Below the pieces are notes generated by a model. That model did no database searches. It was not told the origin of the DNA and saw only the letters and a list, made by a program, of their open reading frames with translations. Shown piece after piece: positions 51,201-62,192 of a stretch of DNA of 64,000 nt. A program made the position numbers and the translations under genes. How positions within the stretch are numbered: position 1 is the stretch's first letter; the number at the start of each line of letters is the position of its first letter. This DNA is from Anisodus tanguticus (Eukaryota; Streptophyta; Magnoliopsida; Solanales; Solanaceae), in assembly GCA_034509755.1 (NCBI GenBank), contig CM067553.1, positions 46,566,110 through 46,630,109 on the forward strand, written 5' to 3'.

Positions 51201-54200
51201 TTGAAAAGATTAGGAAAAATGAATTTGTCCGACTTAATGAGAAAATTTTAGAAGTGCTCTTTATGCTTCAATAGTATTCAGTTCTGAAGACCTTACGATT
51301 GAGTTACTTGTTTATTTATAAGTGGTCTCGCACCTGATTCTTGATTATCTAATTCCGAGTAGCTACTCATTGTTGCTGACTATTTCTGTATGCACTTGAA
51401 CTAGGTGAGAGAGGCATCGAGAAAGGGTTGATTACTCCAGCCCCAAGCAAGAACCCTCTAGCAGAGCCATCACCAACCCCGTCTCCTTCTTCAGCAACAG
51501 CACCCGCTCTGGTGCTTTCCAATTCTGGCAAGAGAATTGACCAAGCAGGGAAAAAGAAATATGTAAAACAGGTGACAGGAAGGCACAATGACACCGAGCT
51601 TCATTTAGCAGCTCAGAAAGGTGATCTAGCAGCAGTGAAGCAAATACTTAACGATATCGATACACAAATGGTGGGGACACTGAGTGGTGATGACTTTAAT
51701 CAAGAGGTTGCGGAGATCAGAGCATCAGTAGTGAATGAAGTGAATGAATTAGGAGAGACAGCGCTCTTTACAGCAGCAGCGAAGGGATATCTTGAGGTGC
51801 TGAAAGAATTATTGAAGTACTGCAACAAGGAAACTCTTACTAAAAAGAATCGGTCAGGATTCGATCCTTTGCATATAGCTGCTAGTCAAGGACACCATGG
51901 TAAGGAATTTAGATTTCTTGATCATTCAACTTATTCATCCCTTTATAATTCCGCTTAAATATACTCCATCAATTTCAATTTGTTTGTCTTACTTTCCTTT
52001 TTAGTCTCTTTAAAAAAGAATTCCTCTTTTCTAATTTGGCAACTCCTTAATTCCAACATCCCACGTGACATGTTTAAGACCACAAGAACAAAGGGAATTT
52101 TGTTACATTATACATATCTTTAGTTTAAGACCACAAGATTCAAAAGTCTTCTATACTTTCTTAAACTCCGTGCTCAGTTAAGACAAACAAATTGAAACGG
52201 AGGGAGTACCTTGTTAACTTTTTCTATCTGGAGGGATGAAGGATCGAGTTTAACAAGATGTTGGAAGATTGAAAAAATTGTTAAACATGTTACATGTCTT
52301 TCCCATAATCATATTAAGATTTGACAATGTACTTGTCTTTCCCATAATCGTATTAAGATTTGACAATGTACTTGTCTTACTTTACATTGAAAAGGAAAAG
52401 TATGCCTTGAAGCAGCAATGTTAATAACTAGTCTTAGCTTTCCAGCCAGGACGTTTCCTTAGTTTATTGGCTCTATGAAATAATTAAACTAAATTCTGAC
52501 TTGAACACCCCCCCCCCCCCCCCCCCCCCGTTCAAATTCCCTTGCTTGTCAAATGAGAGTATTAACCTTGAAGTGATCTTGTTTTAGAAAATCATGTCAT
52601 CAGTCTCAGCAGAGCTGATGCTGGTTGTTATTGAAGGTTCGAACTTTTAGGGTGTGTTTTGTATGAAGGAAAATGTTTTCCTGGAAACAAGTGGGTTTCT
52701 TACTTATTTTCTAGTGTTTGGTAGGTAAGTAAAAAAATAATAACCAAAAGTATTTATATGTAATTTAGCAAAACACTACAGAGGTGGGATGGAGTGGAGA
52801 GTGGGGGTTCAAGGTGGCCGGGGGTGAGATGGTCAAAGGTAGGGGTGAGCGGGTCCGGGTACCCTAACATTTTTTAACTACACGGACCCTACCCGGTAAA
52901 AGATCGGTTCCTAAATTTACTACCCGGAACCTACCCGTAGCAATCATTACCCGGAACCTACCCGGACCCTGCGGGTCCGGTAGGTTCCGCAGTTCCTACG
53001 TAAATAAAAAAACACAGTTAAGCAACATTTTTTTAGCCTATGAGAATAAAAAAGAGTTCTAAAATAATTTCATCCAATAGTTTTTAGCCTTTGCAATCGG
53101 AGTTTTTAGTACCATTATAAGAAGTTTTAGAAAATTTAATTCGTAACCAAAACCTAAAATTGCAAGCCAAATTTGATACTCAATTAATTGAATGTGTTGA
53201 TTTCAAAATAAATTTGGAAATATCTGAATTAAACTTATTTTTGTGTTCATAAGCTCTTCGATACAAAAGAAAAGCTTTATTATACTAGTAAATTCCTAAA
53301 TTTCATCTTCACAACTACAAAAATATACACAAATTTTAAAAATAGATTTACATTTCAAATAAAAAAGTAATACAAATTGAAAATGAGTATCACCTGAAAT
53401 AGAACAGAAGCATAGGATATTAAAAAGAAATTGAAGAGTTAGATATGAACCCATATGCATTTTAGGGACGACGTGAACACAACCAAGGGAGAGAAAGAGG
53501 CAAATGTGAAGCTTCAACGACGACAACGATGAAAGTACCTAAGAGAAAGCTTCAACAACGACGACAATGAAGCTCGGTGGTGTAGCTAAAACGTCATTGT
53601 TATTGAGAGAGTTTTGGGTGTTTTCTCTTAGGGTTCTAGAATAAAAGGGTGAAAATCAATGTACATGCGTGCAACAAACAATTTTGGAGAAAGTTAAAAG
53701 TGGTCCAAATGTTTCTAAAAAAAGTAAAAATATTTAATATTTTATAGGTTCCGGGTATCGGTTCCGGGTCCGGGTACCCTGTCTCTATTTGCCGGAACCG
53801 GAACCGGACCCGACATTGATCGGTTCCTAATTTTACTACCCGGACCCTACCCGTTATTATAATATATCTATCCGGAACCTACCCGTTAGTGTCGGTTCCG
53901 GTCGGGTAGCTGGGTACCCTGTACCCGTGCTCACCCCTAGTCAAAGGTTGGGGGGCGTTAGGTTGGTGGGGAGAGGAGACAATGAACTTGGAATGTCACT
54001 TATGGTATTTGTTTTCCTTATTTCGATTGGGGAAGTCATTTTCCTCATTCTTAAGGAACTTGTTTTCCTGGAGAAAATGTTTCCCAAAACATTTTGACCA
54101 ACCAAACATGGAAAATTTGGAAAAAGTTTCCTCCATCCCAAACACACCCTATTGAATTGACCTACTACAACCTTGTATGCCAAAAATGCGTGTGGAGAAT

Positions 54201-56076
54201 TCTGCAGTAAACATTCAGAATTCTTTTCTACAATTCTATAAATATTGAAGAAGATTCATGATGCCATAAGATACTAATTATTGGACAAAACTTACATCTG
54301 CGCTCTTATGACAGGAATCGTCCAATTGCTGTTAGAGCATGATACCGGACTAAGTAAAACATTTGGCCCTTCAAATGCAACTCCTCTTTTAACTGCTGCC
54401 TCAAGAGGCCATATTGCAGTGGTCAATGAACTGCTGTCAAAGGATTGCAGCTTACTGGAAATTTCTAGGTCCAATGGTAAAAACGCTTTGCATTTAGCTG
54501 CCAGACAAGGACATGTGGAAATTGTCAAGGCCTTGCTTGACAGAGATCCACAATTGGCAAGGAGGACGGACAAGAAAGGACAAACTGCATTGCATATGGC
54601 TGTAAAGGGGATTAGCTGTGAGGTGGTGATATTGCTTCTTGAGGCTGATGCTGCTATTGTTATGCTTCCCGACAAGTTTGGCAATACAGCATTGCACATA
54701 GCCACCCGAAAAAAGCGTGCTGAGGTATATAATCTGTTACTCAAACATGACAATTTTGTGTAATACTTCTTCCCCCCATCAAATCACAATTTCTCTAGTA
54801 TTCTCCGTTTGTAATGCATGGTGTGTTGCAAAGCATGCATGACACAAGGTTGCTGTTGCATATGACGACGTGAAGAAAATTATTCTAAAATCTGATGTTT
54901 CTCTTTCCTCATAAAAATATTATTGTTAAATCTGGTAAAATAAATGGGTTAGCGTCCCAACTTGGAATGCTCCAAGTGATTATAGAATAAGAATTTCTTA
55001 CGCACTCGACTAGCTAAATCATATTAGCTTTGCTTGTCCACTTTTGTTTATTAGAAGCTAAACCTTCACTGCAGTGGCATTTGATAATTTGATATCTATT
55101 TTTTGTTCTGCAAAGTTTCTTTTGAGCTACCTGATCCACTTCCCTTCTCGCTTCTATGATCTGACTGTTGCAATTTACTAGGCCTTTATCACCTCAAGTT
55201 CATAGATTTATTGTGAGCGATCATCAATTTAAAACTTTTTTCTTGCAGATAGTAAGAGAGTTGCTACGCCTGCCTGATAGTAATGTTAATGCGCTGAACA
55301 GAGACCACAAAACAGCTCTTGACATAGCTGAAGATCTCCCGCTCTCTGAGGAATCCACAGAAATAAAGGAGTGTTTATACAAATATGGAGCTGTTAGAGC
55401 TAATGAATTGAACCAACCGAGGGATGAGTTGAGGAAAACTGTAAGTCAAATCAAGAAAGATATTCACATACAGCTTGAACAAACTAAGAGGACAAATAAA
55501 AATGTCCACGGAATTGCTAAAGAGCTTAGAAAGCTCCATCGAGAAGGGATCAATAATGCAACGAATTCCGTGACTGTCGTTGCCGTTCTCTTTGCCACAG
55601 TTGCCTTTGCTGCAATTTTTACTGTGCCTGGAGGTGACGATAATAACGGAGTGGCTGTGGTTGTGACCAGTGCTTCTTTTAAGATCTTTTTCATCTTCAA
55701 CGCTGTTGCACTTTTTACGTCTCTTGCTGTTGTCGTCGTTCAGATTACATTAGTTAGAGGAGAAACAAAGGCAGAAAGAAAAGTGGTCGGGGTTATTAAC
55801 AAACTGATGTGGTTGGCTTCTGTTTGTACTTCAGTGGCATTTATGGCATCTTCGTATATAGTGGTTGGTCGCAAGTACGAATGGGCTGCGATATTGGTAA
55901 CAGCAGTAGGGGGAATAATAATGGCTGGGGTTCTTGGAACCATGACTTACTATGTGGTAAAATCAAGGAAGAAAAGATCGATAAGGAAGAAGGAAAAGCA
56001 TGCAAGAAGTGGTTCCAACTCATGGTACCACTCCGAGTTCTCTAATTCCGATATTGACAGAATTTACGCCCTTTGA
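48212..56076 (+). CDS. Ankyrin-repeat protein with PGG membrane domain (ITN1-like)
   Basis: Exons are 48212-48233, 51405-51899, 54315-54724 and 55249-56076. Introns 1 and 2 are in phase 1, intron 3 in phase 0, all GT..AG, giving 584 residues. Residues 1-70 are polar and Pro/Ser-rich (PSPTPSPSSATAPA). Residues about 70-345 hold about seven ankyrin repeats (TELHLAAQKGDLAAVKQIL, TALFTAAAKGYLEVLKELL, NALHLAARQGHVEIVKALL, TALHIATRKKRAEIVRELL). A predicted coiled segment follows, then the PGG domain from about residue 413, with four membrane helices and the signature FTVPGG. Relatives such as Arabidopsis ITN1 are plasma-membrane proteins that influence salt tolerance and reactive-oxygen signalling. 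The short first exon is inferred from the reading-phase match (GAAG joined to GTGAGAGAG) and the ATG after a CT-rich leader. Introns 1 and 2 are long and full of repeats. Confidence 0.92.
48880..49002 (+). mobile_element. TS-type SINE
   Basis: GCCGAGGTTCTATTGGAAAC, AACATCTCTACCCCGCAAAG, CTTCCCCAGACCCCACTG, GTGGGATTACACCGGCTATG and a TTGTTGTTTGTTG tail, inserted between the halves of one intron repeat unit. Confidence 0.85.
49895..50092 (+). mobile_element. Au-type SINE with 12-bp TSD
   Basis: The full-length body (49907-50080) runs GAGCCTTGGAGTAACTGG, CATGTGACCAGGAGGTCATG, GGTTCAAGCCGTGGAAAC, CCTCTTGCAGAAATGCAGGG, GGACACCGCGCATAGTG. It is flanked by the perfect duplication TATATGGGTATT (49895-49906 and 50081-50092), itself part of an intron repeat unit. 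Confidence 0.92.
50364..51180 (-). mobile_element. RTE-type LINE 3' end with TS-like tail
   Basis: Read on the - strand, 50993-50811 encodes the end of a LINE polyprotein (VKDKMREARLRWFGHVRRRD, APVRRSERLAMNGFRR), the typical C-terminus of plant RTE-clade reverse transcriptases. Upstream parts (51000-51180) are related but broken. About 340 bp downstream the element ends with the inverse of CAACAACAACATACTCAGTG, GTGGGGTCTGGGGAAGG and GAGAGACCCTCGGCTCAAG, which is the TS SINE tail. It is therefore a 5'-truncated LINE sharing its 3' end with the TS SINEs. It is a fragment and cannot move itself. Confidence 0.75.
51962..52208. mobile_element. Stowaway-type MITE in ankyrin intron 2
   Basis: Terminal repeats TACTCCATCAATTTCAATTT and its inverse AAATTGAAACGGAGGGAGTA extend inward through TGTTTGTCTTA/TAAGACAAACA, so the inverted repeats are about 30 bp long, with TA at the borders. 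The interior (AAGACCACAAGATTCAAAAG) is shared with 19921-20139. Confidence 0.88.
52508..52530. repeat. Poly(C) tract of 23 bases
   Basis: An uninterrupted C run in intron 2 of the ankyrin gene, G-rich in the antisense strand. It could form an i-motif/G-quadruplex pair, or be an artefact of base calling. Confidence 0.9.
52648..54151. mobile_element. TIR element with AGGGTGTGTTTG ends, split by hAT insertion
   Basis: TAGGGTGTGTTTTGTATGAA at the left and CCCAAACACACCCTA at the right are inverted repeats, with further inverted AAAATGTTTTCC/GGAAAACATTTT words. The 1100-bp hAT element 52840-53939 lies inside; without it the host element is about 400 bp. No matching target duplication was found. 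Confidence 0.7.
52832..53947. mobile_element. 1100-bp non-autonomous hAT element
   Basis: The element (52840-53939) has perfect 11-bp terminal repeats TAGGGGTGAGC/GCTCACCCCTA and is flanked by the perfect 8-bp duplication GTCAAAGG (52832-52839 and 53940-53947). Both subterminal regions, about 200 bp each, carry many CCCGGAACCTACCCG/CGGGTTCCGG words, likely transposase-binding sites. The AT-rich middle has no transposase. It lies in intron 2 of the ankyrin gene. Confidence 0.95.
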
Positions 56077-56607
56077 TGTGGAGAGTTTCGACTTGATGAG
56101 GAAACTCAAAAGGGTTCCAGTGTTGTATGTAGTGAAAGGTGTTGTTCGTGAGGGGCCGATGAACAACAACTCATATCCTTCCATCCTATTATGCGCATTT
56201 AAAGTTTCAAATGAAGATGTTTGATCAGTTCATATTTGGAGGGAGGTTCCCTTTTACGCATATCATCCCGTCAACCAATAAGGTTTATGTCCCGAGCCAG
56301 AACAATGGCGATGATGTATAATTCTAAGCTAAACTCATGGAACTGTAGATTGTAATTTTTGGCATGGAATCTAAATATTCCTATTTGATCTAGAATGGGA
56401 AAGATTGTGTAAAAAAGACTCAACAAGTTATTAGTTTCTGCGGCATCTACCACTGTGTAGTAAAATGGCTTAGCCTTTATGGAAAAATCCTATGTAAACT
56501 ACATGTTGTATGAGTGCCCGTGTGGTCAGATTGCATCTGACTTTTCTGGTACGACAGACTGAGAGTTGCAGCTGTCTTGAGAAGAGAAAGCGGTTAAAGC
56601 TTCTACT
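56077..56607. other. Ankyrin-gene 3' UTR and spacer
   Basis: No further gene. The sequence up to about 56500 is of moderate GC content and probably transcribed as 3' UTR. The copia LTR begins just after. Confidence 0.5.
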
Positions 56608-56808
56608 CATAATTGTAATTGATTATAATATATTGTATATATGATAGGTATATCTTAGTCAACTAATAACTTAATTCTAGACTTAGATGAAGATTCTACC
56701 CTTAGATGATTATTGTAATTTTGGTATAATTACCACACTTTTGGAATGTAATCATTGAGGAAAATATTCTTAAATATTATCAAGAGTTTATCTCGCTCTT
56801 GCCGTTTC
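56608..56808 (+). repeat. Copia 5' LTR
   Basis: TCATAATTGTAATTGATTAT to about CTCTTGCCGTTT. It is recognised by the match with 61076-61110 plus 62091-62192 (CCTTAGATGA, GGTATAATTACCACACTTTT, GTAATCATTGAGGAAAATAT). A degenerate initiator-Met-tRNA primer site, CCAATATCAAAACTC, follows at about 56808-56822. Confidence 0.7.
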
Positions 56809-56829
56809 CAATATCAAAACTCATATTTC

Positions 56830-57560
56830 CATCACTCTTGAAATAGAAAATGTTCATTACATGATGTGGGTAGAGCTTTTTAAAATCCATTGCCGCTCCC
56901 ACCGGGTTATTCATCAGATAATCCCATCGGAAAAAGGCAAGGAAAAGGTGTCGGGCACCGATGATGAAAGAGAATTATGGCTCACACTTGATGCGACGGT
57001 TGTTCAGTAGATTTATGCAACTATTTCAAGCGATTTGTTGCATACAATTATTGAACCCGACTCCACGGTGATGGAGGCTTGGGATCGCTTACGGGATATC
57101 TTCCAAGATAACAAGAATTTCCAACCGTCACTCTTGAGCAAGAATTCTCCACCACCGACATGACGGATTTTCCAAATGCATCCGCTTATTGTCAATGCCT
57201 CAAAGTCTTATCGGATTAACTCAAGAACGTTGGAGCACATGTTACTAACAATCGGTTATTGGTTGCCGGCCTTACCGACGCGTATAGTGGAGTGGGTACG
57301 CTCATCCGCCAAAGCAATCCTCTACGGCCATTTTACCAAGCCCGCTCTATGCTTATCCTTGAAGAGGCGGGTTTTTCCAAAAAGACCGTCACCGTATCAA
57401 ATTCCGCCATGGTTGCCGCCCGTCCGATGGTGCTTATACACATATTGACAGGTTGCCACCAAACTGGGGACAAAAAAGGATGAAATGGTGGTAAAAATCG
57501 TGGTGGTAGTCGCGGTGGTAGCAAGGGTGGAGGCCACTGGATTCCGGCGACGGCGGAACT
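56830..57560 (+). pseudogene. Copia gag remnant
   Basis: In order and across several frames: FKIHCRSHRVIHQIIPSEKG, LWLTLDATVVQ then a stop, IYATISSDLLHTIIEPDST, AWDRLRDIFQDNKN, LEQEFSTTDMTDFPNASAYC, GLTDAYSGVGTLIRQSNPL and FYQARSMLILEEAGFSKKT: a complete UBN2-type gag core. A Gly-rich segment (57480-57560) replaces or precedes the nucleic-acid-binding tail. Stops at 57018 and 57217 and frame changes make it non-functional. Confidence 0.8.
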
Positions 57561-57821
57561 GGCGGCAGGGGTGGCGGTCAACAGCCTAGGTCCGTCCAAC
57601 AGTGGCAGCCCCGAGCCCAGTGTGGCAGTGTACTACTATAGTGGCCTTGCGTTGTGCCACCCTGCCCGTTTCCTTCAGGAAATTGGGCCAGGCCAAGTCC
57701 AAGGCACATTGGCCAGCAAACTGTCAGCCAACAACCTAGTGTTTATCGGCCTAGCAGCAGCAGACGAGGTCCAACAGATTTTGGGCCACTGCCGAACTAG
57801 TGGCAGGAGGCCCATTCGGCA

Positions 57822-58780
57822 GTGGCTAGCCCAACGGATATTGAGGCCGCCATGTACACTCTTGGACTTAATCCGCCCGACGCAAATTGGTACATGGACA
57901 CCGGAGCGACGTCTCATATGACATCCTCCCAAGGTAATCTCTCATCCTATTTTAATTTGAGCAAAAATAATGGTATAATTATCAAAAATGGTTATTCTAT
58001 TCCAATTCGCGGTTATGGTTTTACCAAATTGTCTCCACCAAACCCACCATTGACGTTAAAGAATGTCCTTTATGCTTCACAATTGATTAAAAACTTGGTT
58101 TTGGTTAGAAAATTTACTACTGATAATTGAGTTTCTGTTGACTTTGACCCTTTCAGATTTTCTCTGAAGGATTTTCAGACGGGGATGCGTCTAATGAGAT
58201 GTGATAGTCGGGGCGAGCTCTATCCAATCACCACACACAATCATCAAGCAAAGTTACCATCCACCTTTACAGCCTTAGCTCCTTCATTATGGCATGCATG
58301 TTTGGGTCATCCGGGAGCACTTGTTTTAGCCTTTCTTAAACAAAATAATTTTATTTCATGTACTCGAACACGTAATTCAAATATGTGTCGTTCTTGGCCG
58401 CTTGAAAAATATGCTAAATTTCCATTTGTTGCTTCTAACTAATGTACTCTTATGCCTTTTGATATTATTCATTGTAATATTTGGGCATCTCCTGTTTTGA
58501 GCTCTTCGGCCATCGATATTATTTGCTTTTGCTAGATGATTATTCTATTTTTTTGTGGACATTTCCGTTGCCTAAAAAGTCACAAGTTTTTCCACATTTC
58601 TAACTTTGAGAGATTCATCCGAAATCAATTTGAACGGAATATTAAAAATATTCAATGTGATAATGGTAGGAAATTTGATAATGGGTCATTTTGAGATTTT
58701 TGCAAAACTAATGGTTTATCTTTTGTCTCTCTTGTCCACATACCTCATCTAAAAATGGAAAAGCGGAGAGAAAAATTCGA
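57822..58780 (+). pseudogene. Copia protease and integrase remnant
   Basis: The frame at 57822-58130 holds an intact protease active site (NWYMDTGATSHMT) and the following IPIRGYGFTKLSPPNPPLTL and NVLYASQLIKNL. After a stop, 58185-58442 gives the pre-integrase region (LWHACLGHPGALVLAFLKQN). Integrase pieces follow at 58450-58780 with stops (for example FDIIHCNIWASPVLSS). The zinc-binding and D,D,E residues cannot all be traced. Confidence 0.78.
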
Positions 58781-59789
58781 ACCATTAATAACATTGTTAG
58801 AATCTTATTTGCACATGAGTCTCTACCACCATCATTTTGGCATCATGCATTACAAATGACAACCTATCTCCTTAACATACTTCCGAGAAAACACTTGTCC
58901 TATCAAGCCCCTCTAAAAATCTTATACCTAAAGGGACCCGTCTTACTCTCATCTACGGGTGTTCTAGTGCTTATGCTATCCTCTTATTCCATCCACCACG
59001 ATCAATAAACTTCAACCCCGATCTACTATGTGTGTTTATTTTAGTTATCCCTCAAATCATCGGGGTTATAAATGTTACGACTTATACTATCAAAAAATCA
59101 TTGTGAGTTTTCACGTAATTTTTTATGAAGCGAATTTTCCATTTACCAAAATGCATGGGTCCGGGCTCCCTACCTACGATTTTTTAGACGATGGCATATC
59201 CCCGTATGTGGCCCAACATTTTTCTTACCGTCCGAGTCCCACAGTTTCGGCAGCCCATTAAATTTGGGTGAATTGGGCCCTGAAACAGTGGCCGAGACGC
59301 AGCAGCCCACTGCCCAGCGTTCTGGGCCTCCTTGCCTAAACCCGATTCTTTGCGCCGGTCTCACGGGCCTCTACCTGTCAGCCCTTTGCCAAGCAGTCCA
59401 CTGGGCAGTCCCGTGCCACCCGCTGGCCCACTTCCTCTTTCGGCCCAACGACCAGTCATTCGTAGTCAACACGAAATTTTCAAGCCCAACATAAAATATG
59501 GTCTTCACACCCGTGTTGCAAAATCACCATTGCCTCGTAATCCTGTGTCTGTCCTTAATGACCCGAATTGAAAAATGGCTATGGATGATGAATTTAATGC
59601 TCTCATTAAAAATATGATAGGATGTGGGATTTGGTTCCCCGTCCCCGTGATGCTAATGTGATTCGGTCTATGTAGATTTTTAGTCGCAAAGAAAAATCTG
59701 ATGGTACTTTTAAGAGGCACAAAGCCCGTCTTGTAGGTGATGGGAAAACACAATAGGTTGGTGTAAATTGCGGTGAGACTTTCAGTCTA
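58781..59789 (+). pseudogene. Copia integrase end and linker, degraded
   Basis: Short traces include SLPPSFWHHALQMTTYLLNI, FVCVYFSYPSNHRGYKCYDL (integrase end), and a Pro/Ser-rich GC-richer linker (59270-59460). The RT start appears at about 59620-59760. All are interrupted by stops. Confidence 0.65.
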
Positions 59790-60428
59790 GTGGTTAAACC
59801 GGCAACTATAAGAACGGCCCTTAGTCTGGCTCTTTCGAAAGCATGGCCGTTTCATCAGCTTGATGTCAAAAATGCCTTTTTACATGGAGACCTAAATAAA
59901 ATAGTGTATATGTACCAGCCCTTGGGATACCGAGACTCCACTTATCCGAATCATGTGTGCATGCTGAAGAAATCATTATACGGCCTCAAACATGATCATC
60001 AGGCTTGGTACAAGAGGTTTGAGGGTTATGTTTCACATATTGGGTTTTCTAACAACCGCTCTGATCATTCTTTGTTCATCTACCGTCAGGGTAATGATAT
60101 TGCTTACCTTATTTTATATGTGGATGATATCATATTGATTGCCTCATCCGATGCTCTATGGATATCTATAATGAGACTACTTGGCTCTAAGTTTGCTATG
60201 AAAGATCTAGGGCCACTGAGTTACTTCTTGGGGATAGTTGTGACACGTCATGCAAGTGATTTATTTTTATCCCAAAAGAAGTATGCAACAGAGATTGTTG
60301 AACGAGTTGATATGTCCTCCCGTAAGCCGTCGGCAACTCCGGTTGATACAAAACTGAAGTTGAGTGCCTCCTCTGGCAAGCCATATGCCAACCCGTCACA
60401 TTACCGCAACCTTGCAGGGGGCCTACAA
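59790..60428 (+). pseudogene. Copia reverse transcriptase, open for 213 codons
   Basis: The frame carries KPATIRTALSLALSKAWPFH, QLDVKNAFLHGDL (first catalytic Asp), MLKKSLYGLKHDHQAWYKRF and the polymerase motif ILYVDDIILIA, intact. KFAMKDLGPLSYFLGI and TPVDTK follow. It ends at a stop (60429) before the RNase H. The catalytic core is preserved, but the upstream part is not in the same frame, so no functional enzyme is expected. Confidence 0.85.
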
Positions 60429-60429
60429 T

Positions 60430-61014
60430 AGCTCACATTCACGAGGCCGAGCATCTCTTATGCTGTACAATATGTCTATCTATTTCATGCATAACCCGAT
60501 GGAGGATCACATGCATGCTCTCAAACGCATTGTGCGTTATATTCAGGGCACTTTAGATTATGGGCTGCATTTATATCCGTTGTCGACGTCCACCCTTGTT
60601 TCCTACACAGATGCAAATTAGGGTGGATGTCCGGACACCAGACACTCTACGTCTGGTTATGGTATATTCCTTGGTGATAACTTGGTTTCTTGGTCCTCCA
60701 AACGGCAAGCGACGTTGTCCAGATCCAATGCCGAAGCAGAATACCGAGGTGTTACCAATGTGGTGTTTGAATCTTGTTGGCTCCGGAGCCTTCTTTTAGA
60801 GCTTAACTGTCCGATTCCGAAGGCAACATTGATGTATTGTGATAATGTTAATGCTATTTATCTCTCTAGGAATCTGGTTAACCACCAACACACTAAGCAT
60901 ATTGAGCCGGATATTCACTTTGTTCGCGAAAATATTGCTCGTGGACAAATGCGTATCTTACATGTCCCGTCACGCTATCAAATTGCAAATATTTTACATA
61001 AGGTCTTCCGCTGA
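60430..61014 (+). pseudogene. Copia RNase H, frameshifted
   Basis: YTDAN at 60608 is followed by a stop where the family has W, then GGCPDTRHSTSGYGIFLGD. The frame 60682-61014 continues MVSWSSKRQATLSRSNAEAE, YCDNVNAIYLSRNLV, HTKHIEPDIHFVRENI and HVPSRYQIANI. The end, LHKVFR, shows a frame loss relative to the usual ADIFTKGLP. The landmarks match 618-1550. Confidence 0.85.
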
Positions 61015-61075
61015 TTCTATTTGAAGAATTTTGGGACAGTTTCAGCATACGCCGACCTCAATTGTAATTATCTAG

Positions 61076-62192
61076 TCATAATTGTAATTGATTATAGTAT
61101 ATTGTATATAGACCTATCCATCGGGTCGGGGACCCGCCCAACCCAGCCCGATCTGACCCAAAAAAACAAGGCTAGGGTCAGCATATATCTGACCCGTGAG
61201 CCACCTGACCCGAAAAAGAGGGGACCTGATCAGGGTCAAGGTCGGTCAGGGTTAGAATTTTTTACCCGTCTGACCCGGCCCGACCAGTGACCCGACCTCG
61301 ACCCGATCATTTTATTATTATTTTATTAATGTTTATTTAAGGTATATTTTATTAATGTTTATTTAAGGTAATTCGGTTTGGTTATTTAGTATTGGAGATG
61401 AACCGAATCGAAAAACCGAACCTACCTATGTAATTAATCTTATTTTTGATTTTAGGCTACTGATATCTCTTGAATCATAGCCATTGAAGTCAATCTATGA
61501 AGCTTTTATGGAAGTCGAATGCAATATGAACTTAATTAACGGAAGCATTGACATAAAATGTAGGGAGAGAAAATAGTTGTAAATTGGTGTAACTTTAAAT
61601 AATCATAACTCTGCGCTCGGATGTCTGTTTTACCCGATTTTGTTTATTTTTGCATATTTTTTCAAGACGCGGCCGGTCAAACAGCCATAAGGCAGTTTGA
61701 CGCCGCCAAATTTTAGGAAAACGTCTGTTTTTTAAATCAATTTGTGTTTTCCCCCAAATCGATTTCTAGTTTCCCTTTTCTTTAGTAAAGATCTCACGAT
61801 ATACAATACATTTCAACGTCGAAATTTCATGGTAATGTAGGTGTGAATGTCAATTTCAGTGTTGGAAATTCAATTTTAAAAAAATCCTTTAATTTGAAGT
61901 TTTTTTTTTAAAATGTTTTAAGAATATATGTTATGTTTTTGGACTTTAATTTGGACTATTATTTTATTTTTATTTTGTAGAGCGGGTCAGGGCCGACCTG
62001 TGACCCGTAGGGTCCCCGAAGGGTCAGGGCCAGAGTCGGGCAAGCAGAAAAAAAAGCCGTCTGATGAACATTCTAATCCTAATCCTAGCCTAATTCTAGC
62101 CTTAGATGAACATTCTACCCTTAGATGATTATCGTAATTTCGGTATAATTACCACACTTTTGAAATGTAATCATTGAGGAAAATATTCTTAT
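61076..62192 (+). repeat. Copia 3' LTR, interrupted and truncated
   Basis: 61076-61110 and 62091-62192 match consecutive parts of the 5' LTR. About 40 bp of LTR sequence at the insertion site is missing, and the last part after ATATTCTTA is absent. Confidence 0.75.
61111..62090. mobile_element. GGGTC-rich insertion inside copia 3' LTR
   Basis: Both ends are packed with GGGTCNGG/CCNGACCC words (for example GGGTCGGGGACCCG near 61124 and AGCGGGTCAGGGCCGACC near 61981), while the centre is AT-rich. This two-sided layout is that of non-autonomous hAT-type elements such as 52840-53939, although clean terminal repeats and target duplication could not be identified. A direct repeat (TTTTATTAATGTTTATTTAA) occurs twice at about 61320-61370. 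Confidence 0.6.

Larger units (their letters stand above)
56608..62192 (+). mobile_element. Near-full-length Ty1/copia element, dead
   Basis: Order: 5' LTR, degenerate primer site, gag, protease, integrase, reverse transcriptase, RNase H, 3' LTR. The 3' LTR is split by a foreign insertion of about 980 bp (61111-62090). Many stops and frameshifts interrupt the polyprotein. The pol domain order, with integrase before reverse transcriptase, is diagnostic of copia. It belongs to the same lineage as the fragment at 618-1831 by shared RT and RNase H wording. It lies about 530 bp downstream of the ankyrin gene's stop codon. Confidence 0.88.

Noticed and set aside
54292..54753. 153-codon - strand frame
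   Set aside because: It is the antisense shadow of ankyrin exon 3, which has clear ankyrin repeats and correct splice sites on the + strand.
57571..57932. Overlapping frames of 116 and 85 codons on opposite strands
   Set aside because: They lie in the GC-rich linker between gag and protease of the copia element, and neither matches a known domain.
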